Below are positions 20,165 through 28,531 of a stretch of 35,928 bases of DNA, piece by piece; position 1 is the first letter of the stretch; each line of letters begins with the position of its first letter. The position numbers and the translations under genes were made by a program. The DNA is from Azoarcus sp. (lineage in GTDB: Bacteria; Pseudomonadota; Gammaproteobacteria; Burkholderiales; Rhodocyclaceae). The stretch spans positions 1 through 35,928 of the forward strand of contig JAITVD010000048.1 of NCBI GenBank assembly GCA_031285965.1, in the 5' to 3' direction. The notes beneath the pieces were generated by a model that had not been told where the DNA came from, searched no databases, and saw only the letters and a list, made by a program, of their open reading frames with translations.

Positions 20165-21676
20165 TCATTTCGCGCTTCCCGGCCCCCTTCGGTATTGGAT
20201 GGCTTCGGCCATGTGTTTCGCGCTGGGGCGCTTGTCGCCGCTCAGGTCTGCCAGCGTGCGGGCGACGCGAAGCACGCGGTGGTAGGCGCGGGCTGAAAGG
20301 TTGAGTTGGCGCATTGCCGCTTCGGCGAGCGCCGCGCCTGCCGCGTCCGGGGCGCAGAGGGCTTCGACCCGTCCCGCTTCAAGCCGTGCGTTGGGAACGC
20401 CTTGGCGGGATATTTGGCGCTCTCGCGCCCGAATGACCCTATCCCGAACGGTGGCGCTGGATTCGCCAGCGGGGTGGCCGGACAGGTCGGAATAGGAAAC
20501 GGGCGGCACTTCGATGGTGAGGTCGATGCGGTCGAGGATCGGGCCGGAAATTTTCGCGCGGTAGCTGGCAATCCGGGTGGGCGTGCAGGTGCATGGTCGC
20601 GCCGGATGCCCGATGTAGCCGCAGGGGCAGGGGTTCATCGCCGCGACAAGCTGGAATTTCGCCGGAAATTCGGCTCGTTGCCGCGAGCGCGACACGCAGA
20701 CCGTGCCAGCCTCCAGAGGTTCGCGCATGGATTCGAGCACCCGGCGGTCGAATTCGGGCAGTTCGTCCAGAAAGAGGACACCGTGGTGCGCCAGCGAGAT
20801 TTCGCCCGGTGTCGGGATGCTTCCGCCGCCAATCAGCGCCGCCGCCGAGGCCGAGTGGTGCGGGGCGCGGAAAGGGCGCACGCGCCAGCGTTTAGCGTCG
20901 AAGCCGCCGACAATTGAGAATACCGCTGCGCTTTCCAGCGCCTCGTCCTCGTCGAGCGGGGGCAGCAGCCCCGGCAAGCGTCTGGCCAGCATGGATTTGC
21001 CCGTCCCCGGCGGGCCGTAGAACAGCAGCGAATGCGCCCCGGCGGCGGCCACTTCCAGAGCGCGACGCGCCAAAAACTGCCCGCGCACGTCGATGAGGTC
21101 GGGCGTGCCGTTTTGCATTGCGGCGGCATCTGCCGTGTCGGGGGCGCAGTGGGGCGCAATGGCGGTTTGTCCGGCGAGATGGGCGCAGATGGCCAGCAAT
21201 GAATCCGCTGGCAATATCGTTACGCCGGGGGCAAGGGCGGCTTCGTCAGCGTTGGCGCGTGGCAGGAAAAGCGCCTTTCCTGCCCGACGTGCCGCCAGCG
21301 CGGCGGCCATTGCGCCACGGATGCCGCGCAAACTGCCATCGAGCGAGAGTTCCCCGCAAAATTCATAGCTTTCGAGCGCCCGCGCCGGAATCTGCTTTGA
21401 TGCCGCCAGAATGCCCAGCGCGATAGGCAAATCGAATCTCCCGCCTTCTTTGGGCAAATCTGCTGGCGCAAGATTGACGGTGATGCGCCGCTGCGGAAAT
21501 TCAAACCGGGAAATCAGCAGGGCGGCACGAACGCGGTCACGCGCTTCGCGCACTTCCGCGTCGGGCAGCCCGACGAGGGTGAAAGACGGCATGCCATTGG
21601 CGAGGTGGGTTTCAACCGTTACTTCGGGCGCGGCCAAGCCATTGAGCGCACGGGTGCGGACAAGCGCGAACGTCAT
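20165..21676 (-). CDS. comM: YifB/ComM family Mg-chelatase-like AAA ATPase
   Basis: A 503-residue protein of the ComM type. It has an N-terminal Lon-protease-like fold (about 1-165, with GLPDAEVREARDRVRAAL and LAPADLPKEGGRFDLPIALGIL), an AAA+ core with Walker A GPPGTGKSMLARRLPGLLPP (about 220), Walker B LFLDELPEF, the cysteine-bearing MNPCPCGYIGHP segment and a C-terminal Mg-chelatase domain. In naturally transformable bacteria ComM is a hexameric helicase promoting branch migration during integration of transforming DNA; the role in non-competent species is unclear. It is last in the minus-strand group mgtE, TonB-like, ubiK, comM. GGAG before the start lies in a small hairpin. Confidence 0.95.
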   Translation of the reverse strand: MTFALVRTRALNGLAAPEVTVETHLANGMPSFTLVGLPDAEVREARDRVRAALLISRFEFPQRRITVNLAPADLPKEGGRFDLPIALGILAASKQIPARALESYEFCGELSLDGSLRGIRGAMAAALAARRAGKALFLPRANADEAALAPGVTILPADSLLAICAHLAGQTAIAPHCAPDTADAAAMQNGTPDLIDVRGQFLARRALEVAAAGAHSLLFYGPPGTGKSMLARRLPGLLPPLDEDEALESAAVFSIVGGFDAKRWRVRPFRAPHHSASAAALIGGGSIPTPGEISLAHHGVLFLDELPEFDRRVLESMREPLEAGTVCVSRSRQRAEFPAKFQLVAAMNPCPCGYIGHPARPCTCTPTRIASYRAKISGPILDRIDLTIEVPPVSYSDLSGHPAGESSATVRDRVIRARERQISRQGVPNARLEAGRVEALCAPDAAGAALAEAAMRQLNLSARAYHRVLRVARTLADLSGDKRPSAKHMAEAIQYRRGPGSAK

Positions 21677-21683
21677 TCAAAGC

Positions 21684-21705
21684 TCCATCCAAAAAACCGG
21701 ATGGA
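21684..21705 (-). promoter_or_regulatory. Hairpin overlapping the comM ribosome binding site
   Basis: A 7-bp perfect stem (21684-21690 with 21699-21705, 8-base loop) covers most of the GGAG sequence just before the comM start at 21676. It may lower comM translation or simply terminate the upstream transcript weakly; there is no T-run after it on the minus strand. Confidence 0.35.
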
Positions 21706-21735
21706 TTATGACAAATTATTGATGCAAGCGATATG

Positions 21736-22005
21736 TCATTCTGAGGAAGGCTGTGCGCCCGCTTGCATTGCTTCCACGCGGGCTTCCAGTTGCGCCAGCC
21801 TTTCAAGCGCCTTGAGTAGCAGTTCGCGCTGTATTTCAAACTCTTCGCGGGGAACGAGGTCGAGTTTGCTGCTGGCGTAGGCGAGGGCGGACTTGACGTT
21901 TTTTTCGAGGCCACGGGCGGGGTGGTCTGCGGCAAGCCCGGAAAGGCGTTCGCCGATTTCGTCGATTTTGGCGGTGAGTTCTTCGAGGATGCGTGTGGCG
22001 TTCAT
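21736..22005 (-). CDS. ubiK: Ubiquinone biosynthesis accessory factor UbiK (BMFP domain)
   Basis: An 89-residue protein whose text (ARGLEKNVKSALAYASSKLDLVPREEFEIQRELL) is the membrane-fusogenic BMFP/YqiC signature, followed by a coiled-coil C-terminus (LKALERLAQLEARVEAM). UbiK helps aerobic ubiquinone synthesis by assisting the Ubi complex together with UbiJ. The start at 22005 (MNATRILEELTAKI) is the family N-terminus; longer in-frame reading to 22341 merely runs through the antisense of the upstream gene and is rejected. comM follows after 59 bases, a common arrangement in betaproteobacteria. Confidence 0.92.
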   Translation of the reverse strand: MNATRILEELTAKIDEIGERLSGLAADHPARGLEKNVKSALAYASSKLDLVPREEFEIQRELLLKALERLAQLEARVEAMQAGAQPSSE

Positions 22006-22105
22006 GGCGTTTGATATAGGAAGTGTGACAGGCGGGAAGTCTAGCCCCTCTCTGGCAAACGGGCGACACCGCCTGTCGCTGATAGGGATTGCGCGGGCAG
22101 AAAAT

Positions 22106-22639
22106 TTATGTGCACGGGTCAATTGCTCCGGCTGCCGGGGCTTCTTCCGTATGCGTAAACGTCCATGTGCGCGTGATGTCCAGCGCGTCGGTGTCGCGGC
22201 GGATTTCGGGCGGGAAGGGGTCAAAGGGCGCGGCGCGGCGGGCGATGTCGATAGCGCCTTCGTCAAGCGTCTTGTGGCCGGAGCCTTGGTCGACATGGGC
22301 TTTTTCAAATGAGCCGTCGGCAAGGATGGACACCGTGACAATCATCTCCCCGTAAGTTTTTCCGCGAGCGATTTCGGGGTAATGGCGTTCCGCGCTGCAC
22401 GCAATTTTGCGGCGGAATTTCGCCAGATATTTTTCAAATCGCGGCTCCGCCACGGTTCCGGCCACCTGTTTGCGGCGTAGCTGTTTTTGCTGGAGATAAG
22501 CCTGTTTGCGCCGCGCGATTTCCGCCTCCATGTCCCGGAGGCGCGTTTCTTCGGCGGCAGCTTCGTTTGCCGCGCACACGGGAAGCGGCGCGGCGAGGAG
22601 GGCGGCGGCTAGAACGAGCGTGGAAAGCGGGATTTTCAT
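22106..22639 (-). CDS. TonB C-terminal-like secreted protein
   Basis: A 177-residue protein with a cleavable-looking signal peptide (MKIPLSTLVLAAALLAAPLPVCA, cut near residue 23), a charged helical stretch rich in Arg, Lys and Gln (about 28-60) and a C-terminal domain (about 70-165) resembling TonB: FRRKIACSAERHYPEIARG, then TVSILADGSFEKAHVDQGSGHKTLDEGAID. It lacks the uncleaved anchor and Pro-rich spacer of true TonB, so it is probably a periplasmic TonB/TolA-like protein rather than the energy transducer. It starts 7 bases after mgtE. Partner unknown. Confidence 0.75.
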   Translation of the reverse strand: MKIPLSTLVLAAALLAAPLPVCAANEAAAEETRLRDMEAEIARRKQAYLQQKQLRRKQVAGTVAEPRFEKYLAKFRRKIACSAERHYPEIARGKTYGEMIVTVSILADGSFEKAHVDQGSGHKTLDEGAIDIARRAAPFDPFPPEIRRDTDALDITRTWTFTHTEEAPAAGAIDPCT

Positions 22640-22646
22640 TGCGTTT

Positions 22647-24116
22647 TTACATGAGGAAGAGCGTTGCCAGCCCAAGGAAGATGAAGAAGCCCCCCGAATC
22701 GGTGAGCGCGGTAATCATGACGGAGCCGCCGATGGCGGGGTCTGTGCCAAGGTGCTGCCGCAGCATCGGAATCAGGACGCCCGCGCAGGCGGCAAGCAGC
22801 AGGTTGAGCGTCATGGCGGCGGTCATGACCAGCCCGAGCGGGGCGCTGCCGTAAAGCCACCAAGCCAGCACGCCCAGCAGCCCGCCCCAGACAAGCCCGT
22901 TGAAAAGGGCAACGGCAAGCTCTTTCTTCATCAGGCGTTTCAGCGCGCTTTGTTCGATTTGCCCGACGGCGATGGCGCGCACGATCATGGTGATGGTCTG
23001 GTTGCCCGAGTTGCCGCCGATGCCCGCGACGATGGGCATCAGCGCGGCCAGGGCCACGAGTTTTTCGATTGAGCCTTCAAAAGCGCCGATGACGCGCGAA
23101 GCGATGAAGGCCGTCACCAGATTGATGGCCAGCCATGACCAGCGGTTTTTGACCGAATCCCAGACCGGGGCGAAAACGTCTTCTTCTTCGCGCAAGCCGG
23201 CTTGGTTGAGGATTTCCGCGTCCGATTCTTCGCGGATGAAATCCACCACGTCGGCAACGGTCAGCCGCCCGATGAGCTTATTGGCGCGGTCGACCACTGG
23301 CGCGGAAACGAGGTCGTAACGCTCGAACGCCTGCACCGCGTCGCCAGCGTCGTCATTAGGCGAAAAACTGACTTTCGGCTCGCGCCGCATCACTTCCGAG
23401 ACTTCCCTGTCGGGGTCGCTGATGAGCAGCATCTCCAGCGTGAGGATGCCGACCAGATGCTCATCGCGGTCGATGACGAAAAGTTTGTCGGTGTGGTCGG
23501 GCAGTTCATCGAAGCGGCGCAGGTAGCGCAGGACGACTTCAAGGCTCACGTCCTCGCGCACGGTCACGAGGTCGAAATCCATCAACGCGCCGACCGAGCC
23601 TTCGTCGTAGGACATGGCGGCGCGTAATTGCTCGCGCTCGTTGCTGGAGAGCGACTTGAAAACGTCCTCGATGATTTCCGGGGGCAGGTCGGGCGCGAGG
23701 TCGGCAAGCTCGTCCGCGTCCAGCGTTTCGGCAGCCGCTTTCAGCTCGTGCGGTGCCATGATTTCGATCAGGGATTCGCGGACGGCGTCGGAGACTTCGA
23801 GCAGGATGTCGCCGTCGCGGTCTGCCTTGACGAAATTCCAGACGCAGCGCCGCTCTTCGAGCGGAAGGGCTTCGAGGATGTAGGCGATGTCCGCCGGGTG
23901 CAGCGTGTCAAGCTGCGCTCTCAGTTCGGCGGCGTGCTCCGGCGTAGGCAGGACGATGGCGGGCATTTCGGAAACCGCGCCGTCCGCGCCGGGGGCATCT
24001 TCAGCCACCCGCGATTGAGACAGTATCAGTTGAACCCTGTATAGGTGCTGCTGAAGTTCGTCAGGGTGCATGCCCACGTTTTCGTCGGCGTGGATGTTTT
24101 CTTCCTGAGTCATCAT
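22647..24116 (-). CDS. mgtE: Magnesium transporter MgtE
   Basis: A 489-residue MgtE-family magnesium channel of the inner membrane. An acidic cytoplasmic N domain (about 60-165; HPADIAYILEALPLEER, PDLPPEIIEDVF) is followed by two CBS domains (about 175-300; SVGALMDFDLVTVREDVS and RLTVADVVDFI) that sense magnesium, then five membrane segments (about 340-489) with the family motif MPIVAGIGGNSGNQTITMIVRA in the pore region and a closing ITALTDSGGFFIFLGLA segment. The tandem ATG at 24116/24113 leaves the exact start open by one residue. It heads the minus-strand group that continues to comM. Confidence 0.96.
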   Translation of the reverse strand: MMTQEENIHADENVGMHPDELQQHLYRVQLILSQSRVAEDAPGADGAVSEMPAIVLPTPEHAAELRAQLDTLHPADIAYILEALPLEERRCVWNFVKADRDGDILLEVSDAVRESLIEIMAPHELKAAAETLDADELADLAPDLPPEIIEDVFKSLSSNEREQLRAAMSYDEGSVGALMDFDLVTVREDVSLEVVLRYLRRFDELPDHTDKLFVIDRDEHLVGILTLEMLLISDPDREVSEVMRREPKVSFSPNDDAGDAVQAFERYDLVSAPVVDRANKLIGRLTVADVVDFIREESDAEILNQAGLREEEDVFAPVWDSVKNRWSWLAINLVTAFIASRVIGAFEGSIEKLVALAALMPIVAGIGGNSGNQTITMIVRAIAVGQIEQSALKRLMKKELAVALFNGLVWGGLLGVLAWWLYGSAPLGLVMTAAMTLNLLLAACAGVLIPMLRQHLGTDPAIGGSVMITALTDSGGFFIFLGLATLFLM

Positions 24117-24397
24117 GCGGGAGGCCGTTCGTGGGGAAAGTGAGGGCGGCAGGGAATGAGCGTTTTTATCCTGACGAACTTGTTAACATAAAGCGTATGA
24201 CTGCAAAAAGCATCCTTGCCAGAGAGGCGTATTTCCTTGGTGCATGGAAACGCAAAAATTGCGACGATTCGTATTATGCCGACGCAAATGGCAGCGATGA
24301 AGAAAAGGGAAAACGAGATCAAGCAAAATCTGCCGCCCGCGCCCGGTGTCTGCGGCCTGAGCTTCGGCTCGCTGCTTGGGGCGGGACTATCTTGGTA
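24117..24397. other. Intergenic region between mgtE and the dynamin-like gene
   Basis: The 281 bases hold no gene I can support. A short plus-strand frame ending at 24401 (MAAMKKRENEIKQNLPPAPG..., from 24289) has a run of charged then small residues but no recognisable family and no clear ribosome binding site. A GAGC-TTCG-GCTC tetraloop hairpin lies near 24360-24371. The mgtE promoter should be in the right-hand part, but no good boxes were found. Confidence 0.4.
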
Positions 24398-26362
24398 CTA
24401 GGCCACGACGGCGAGTCGCGAGTCGCTTTCTTCAACTGTAGCGGAGGAATCCAGCGCCCGACGGATGTTGCTCTGCAACTCCGCAAGTTCTCCGATGAGC
24501 GCCTCGGTAGATTGCTCGCTCTGTTTCAGTTCTCCGACCCGGTTTTCAAGGGTGTCGGTGGCCTGATGGACGCGCCGGACGCTTTCCAGGCGGCGCTTCA
24601 GTTGTAGCTGGTATTCGCGCACCTGGATTTCGAGCGGTGCCATGACCGCCCGCAGCCATTGTTCAACGTCGCGGTTGACGACCTCAAAAATGCGGCGCAC
24701 CTGAACCGCTGCTGTCTCGAAAAACTTTTTCATCAGGACGTGCTTTTCGGTCGTCACCAGCATCAGGGGGTTGCCGAGGTGGCGCTGGCAGACGCTTTCC
24801 AGATGGTTCAGTTCCGCCTCGCATCGCTGCACCGAGAATTTTTCCGGCGGGGTCAGCTTTAGCCCGTGCTCGACGCTGAAACGCTTGTACATGACATCAA
24901 GCATCCGGTAAATCTCGGAGATGTCCGTTTCTGCCTTGACGATATGGGCGCGCAGGCGCTGGAAGTAATCCTTCATCGCTTCGCGCAGCCCGAACGAAAA
25001 GCGCGATTCAAGCATGGTGTCGCGGGTTTTGCGGGTTTCGGTGCGCAGGGTGTCTATGCCCAGATGCGAAAGAAGCTGGTTGGAAAGTCCGGTAAAGACC
25101 GAGCGCACGGCGTAATACTTTTTAAGTCCTTGCTCAAATTCGTCTTTTTCGACGCGAATCTTGTACATCATGTACTCGACGACGCCCCGGTTCTTGCCGT
25201 GCAGGCTGTCCAGTTCTTGAAGCTGTCCTTTTACCCCGGCGAGCCGCGCTTGGAGCAGCACTTCGGCTTGGTGGATGAGGTCGCGGGTTTCCCCGAGCGT
25301 GTTGTCGCGGACGATTTCCTGCTTGGAGGGCAGCAGGTCTTCCGAGAGCGTGTGCTCAAGGGCGAGCAGGCGGCTTTTTCCGAGCAGTTCCTTGTCGTGG
25401 TTGACGCGGGCGACCAGCCCTTTTTGCGCTGAAACCGGAAAAACCAGGCTAGGGCTGATTTCGAGCGTTTCGCTGACGGACTTTATCTGCCGTTCGATTT
25501 CGCTGTTGATGCTGGCCTCATCGCGCAGACCGTCCCAGAGGCCGTCGATTTTGTTGAGCACCGCCAAGCGGCCTTTTTCCCGCGCGCCGGTGCTGACGAA
25601 ATCGCGCCATACCGTCATGTCGCTCAAGGTGACGCCCGTGTCGGCGGCAAGGATGAACAGCACGGCATGGGCGTTCGGCAGCAGCGAAAGCGTCAGTTCT
25701 GGCTCCGCTCCAATCGCGTTCAGCCCCGGCGTGTCGAGCACCACCAGCCCTTGTTCGAGCAGCGGGTGCGGGAATTCGATGACGGCGTGACGCCATTTCG
25801 GCACTTCAACCAAGCCGTCCGCGCCGGGTTTCAGCCCTGTTTCGCCGTTCGGGTCAATCTTGAAGCCAAGTTCCTGCGCGCCGTCTTCCGACATTCTGCA
25901 CACTTCGCTGACCCGCGCCAGCGTTGCTTGAAGGTTGGCGGGCGAGGCGGCGTCGAGCGGTTCCACCGTCCAGTATTCCGGCAGCAGCTTCAGTTCGCTG
26001 ACCGGTTCCGTGCGCGCGCGCGTTTCGATGGGCAGCAAGCGCAGTTCCGGTGTGGCATTGGGTGTCCATTGCAGTTCTGTGGGACACATCGTCGTGCGCC
26101 CGGTGCTGGAGGGCAGGATGCGTCCCCCGTGCTCAGCGAAAAAAATCGCGTTGATGAGTTCGGATTTGCCGCGTGAGAACTCGGCGACGAACGCGACCGT
26201 CAGTTTGTCGGCATGCAGGCGCTCGATCAGGTAACGCAGGCGCTGGTCGGCCTGAGCGTCGCTGACATCGTTGATATTCAGCCAATTGCGCAATTTCAGC
26301 ACGGTGTCAATCGTTTCTTTGCGCCAACGGCTGTAAGCTGAAAACTGTTCGGCCAGAGTCAT
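24398..26362 (-). CDS. Dynamin-like GTPase family protein
   Basis: A 654-residue bacterial dynamin-like protein. GTPase motifs: G1 AEFSRGKS (60-67), threonines of G2 near 90-91, G3 DTPG (210-213) and G4 NKID (270-273). The rest is helical, with long heptad-like segments at about 330-460 and 560-640, as in the stalk of dynamins. Bacterial relatives remodel or guard membranes, respond to envelope stress or phage, or help division; which applies is unknown. The first P-loop residue is Ala instead of the usual Gly, although the GKS is intact. No partner dynamin gene lies beside it, so it seems a single-gene type. Confidence 0.88.
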   Translation of the reverse strand: MTLAEQFSAYSRWRKETIDTVLKLRNWLNINDVSDAQADQRLRYLIERLHADKLTVAFVAEFSRGKSELINAIFFAEHGGRILPSSTGRTTMCPTELQWTPNATPELRLLPIETRARTEPVSELKLLPEYWTVEPLDAASPANLQATLARVSEVCRMSEDGAQELGFKIDPNGETGLKPGADGLVEVPKWRHAVIEFPHPLLEQGLVVLDTPGLNAIGAEPELTLSLLPNAHAVLFILAADTGVTLSDMTVWRDFVSTGAREKGRLAVLNKIDGLWDGLRDEASINSEIERQIKSVSETLEISPSLVFPVSAQKGLVARVNHDKELLGKSRLLALEHTLSEDLLPSKQEIVRDNTLGETRDLIHQAEVLLQARLAGVKGQLQELDSLHGKNRGVVEYMMYKIRVEKDEFEQGLKKYYAVRSVFTGLSNQLLSHLGIDTLRTETRKTRDTMLESRFSFGLREAMKDYFQRLRAHIVKAETDISEIYRMLDVMYKRFSVEHGLKLTPPEKFSVQRCEAELNHLESVCQRHLGNPLMLVTTEKHVLMKKFFETAAVQVRRIFEVVNRDVEQWLRAVMAPLEIQVREYQLQLKRRLESVRRVHQATDTLENRVGELKQSEQSTEALIGELAELQSNIRRALDSSATVEESDSRLAVVA

Positions 26363-26414
26363 GTTGGTTCGTCCGTTACCCAGTTCTTCTTGGGCGATCT
26401 AGTGTAGCAACAAA

Positions 26415-26444
26415 CATATAAGACTAGTCTAGCGCCTGGAACAA
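26415..26444 (-). promoter_or_regulatory. Candidate promoter of the dynamin-like gene with an internal palindrome
   Basis: On the minus strand TTGTTC (26444-26439) and TATATG (26420-26415) are 18 bases apart, about 55 bases before the start at 26362. A perfect 10-base palindrome, AGACTAGTCT (26421-26430), fills the spacer next to the -10 box and could be an operator. Confidence 0.3.
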
Positions 26445-26487
26445 TTTAATGCTATTGCATGAATATGCACGGATTGCGCTTCTCTTA

Positions 26488-26511
26488 TATGCAGTCTGTT
26501 ATGCAGTCTGT
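26488..26511. repeat. Tandem 12-mer in the 26363-26677 intergenic region
   Basis: TATGCAGTCTGT occurs twice head to tail (26488-26499 and 26500-26511). The 315-base region between the divergent dynamin-like and TPR genes otherwise holds no gene I can support; it is AT-richer than its surroundings and should contain both promoters. Confidence 0.6.
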
Positions 26512-26677
26512 TTTATGCGGGTTTGTGTTTTAGCCGGAGCGGAGCGGAATCCGCCCATCGGGAGCCGATGATACCGTAACAGATTCCATTCTTCCGTGAC
26601 TTGTCATCACCTCGCCGAAATGGCTGCCATAATGCGCTAGACTTTTACACAAGCGCCACATTGCCGGATTGTCTGCC

Positions 26678-28531
26678 ATGAATCTTCCGCTCGCTCGCCT
26701 CATCATTTTTTTGGGAATTGTTTTGGCATTTTTCCCGATAGCCGCGCCCGTATCCGCGCAGGAGCCGGGAGACTTGCTTGAGTTTGGCTCGGACATGGAC
26801 GACGCGGACGGCGAGGAGGAGGACGCAGATGGCGAAATCAGCCTGCCCGACGCTGACGCGGCGGATGAGCCTGTCATCGAAGACCCCGGCGAATTTCCCG
26901 CGCAGGAACTCAGCGCGGAAACGCTCCAGGATTTCCTGATTGCCGAAATTGCCGCCTCACGCGGCCAGTTTCAGGAATCGGCGCAAGCCTATATCGCTAT
27001 TGCCCGCAAAACACGCGACCCGCGCATCGCCCATCGCGCCGCGTACATCGCTTCCCGCTCAAAAGAAGCCCCGCTCATTGCCGAATCTGCGCGGCTGTGG
27101 GTCGAGGTGGCTCCTCATTCAAAAGAAGCCCGCCAATTTCTGGATTATGTCGAGCGCGGGCTCAGCCCTGCCGTTGATAAGGTTCGGGAAGCGTTGGCGC
27201 AGACGCTTGCCCAAAATCCCGAACGGCTTGCCGCCAACCTGCTTGGGCTGAACCGCGCTCTTTTAAGGGCTGAGAACAAGGATGTGGCGCGTAATCTCGT
27301 CTACCGCGTGACCGAACCTTACCTCACGTATCCCGAAGCTCATTTTGCCCGCGCCGAAGCCGCTCTGATTGCCAGGCGGCTGATGGAAGCGACGGGCGCG
27401 CTCGACCGCGCCCTTGAACTGCGCCCCGACTGGCTGCCCGCGCTGATGCTCAAAACCCACATCCTGACCGAATCTGGCGCGGCAGATCAGGCCAACGCGA
27501 TGCTTGAGGCGGCGCTTGCCCGCGATCCGGGCAACCGTGACCTTCGGATAGCCTATGCGCGCAGCCTGATTTCCGCCAACAGGTTTGCCGATGCGCGCAA
27601 CGAATTTAGCGCCTTGCTTGCCGCCGCGCCTGATGACCGCGACCTGCTCTATACCATCGCCATGCTTTCCGCCGAACTTGGCGATATAGCGACTGCCGAG
27701 CCGATTCTTAAGAAGCTGCTGGCCGCAGGCCATCCGCAAGCCGATCTCATCCGGCTGCATCTCGGAAAATTTGCCGCTGACCGGGGCGAGCACGCGGCGG
27801 CGCGTAAATGGTTCGATGCCGTCAGCCCCGGCGGGCTGACCCCTGAAGCGCGTATCCGCAGCGCCCAGAGCCTTGCGAAAGAGGGGCGTCTTGAACAGGC
27901 TCGCAAGCTCCTGCACGACGCGCCGAATCCCGAAATCGGACGGCGTTACCTACAGGCGGAATCCCAGATACTTGTGGACGCGGGGCGACCCAGACAAGCG
28001 TTCGACCTCGTCGATAAGGCGCTTCGGAAGAATCCCGATGACAACGACCTGCTCTATGATTCTGCCATGCTAGCGGAGCGCGTTGGGCTGCATGAAGTCA
28101 TGGAAGGGCGGCTGCGCAAGCTCATCGCGCTTGCGCCCGAACATGCCCATGCCCATAACGCGCTTGGTTACACCTTGGCCGATCAGGGGGTTCGTCTGGA
28201 TGAGGCCGAAAAGCTGGTTGCCCGCGCCTTGGAGATTCTTCCCAAAGACCCGTACATCATTGACAGCATGGGCTGGGTGCGCTTCAAGCGCGGCGACCTT
28301 GCCGGGGCGCTCGAATATCTTGAACAGGCGCATACCCTCCGCGCCGACCCCGAAATTGCCGCGCATCTCGGTGAAGTGCTCTGGCTTCTGAACCGACAGG
28401 ACGAGGCTCGCCGCATTCTCGACAGCGCGAGAGCGGCGCATCCCGACAATGCCGTCCTGAAAGAGACGGTTCATCGCCTGTATCCCGCGCCCGCAAAGAA
28501 GCCTAAGAAAGCTCCGAGGAAGAAACGTTGA
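26678..28531 (+). CDS. Tetratricopeptide-repeat protein, exported
   Basis: A 617-residue protein with an N-terminal signal peptide (MNLPLARLIIFLGIVLAFFPIAAPVSA, cut near 27), a very acidic low-complexity segment (about 30-75) and then TPR helices to near residue 600, for example the AHNALGYTLADQGVRLDEAEKLVARALEI-type repeat near 490. The C-terminus is Lys/Pro-rich. It is probably a periplasmic or membrane-attached scaffold. It directly precedes lolB, sharing one base (TGATG), an arrangement common in betaproteobacteria, so a link to lipoprotein or envelope assembly is plausible but unproven. ATG 26678 is used; an in-frame TTG lies 9 bases upstream. Confidence 0.87.
   Translation: MNLPLARLIIFLGIVLAFFPIAAPVSAQEPGDLLEFGSDMDDADGEEEDADGEISLPDADAADEPVIEDPGEFPAQELSAETLQDFLIAEIAASRGQFQESAQAYIAIARKTRDPRIAHRAAYIASRSKEAPLIAESARLWVEVAPHSKEARQFLDYVERGLSPAVDKVREALAQTLAQNPERLAANLLGLNRALLRAENKDVARNLVYRVTEPYLTYPEAHFARAEAALIARRLMEATGALDRALELRPDWLPALMLKTHILTESGAADQANAMLEAALARDPGNRDLRIAYARSLISANRFADARNEFSALLAAAPDDRDLLYTIAMLSAELGDIATAEPILKKLLAAGHPQADLIRLHLGKFAADRGEHAAARKWFDAVSPGGLTPEARIRSAQSLAKEGRLEQARKLLHDAPNPEIGRRYLQAESQILVDAGRPRQAFDLVDKALRKNPDDNDLLYDSAMLAERVGLHEVMEGRLRKLIALAPEHAHAHNALGYTLADQGVRLDEAEKLVARALEILPKDPYIIDSMGWVRFKRGDLAGALEYLEQAHTLRADPEIAAHLGEVLWLLNRQDEARRILDSARAAHPDNAVLKETVHRLYPAPAKKPKKAPRKKR

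Noticed and set aside
21736..22341. 201-codon version of ubiK
   Set aside because: The extra N-terminal part is the antisense of the neighbouring TonB-like gene and spacer; the family start is at 22005.
24131..24607. Plus-strand 158-codon ORF overlapping the end of the dynamin-like gene
   Set aside because: Its second half is antisense to a well-supported gene and no family text or ribosome binding site is seen.
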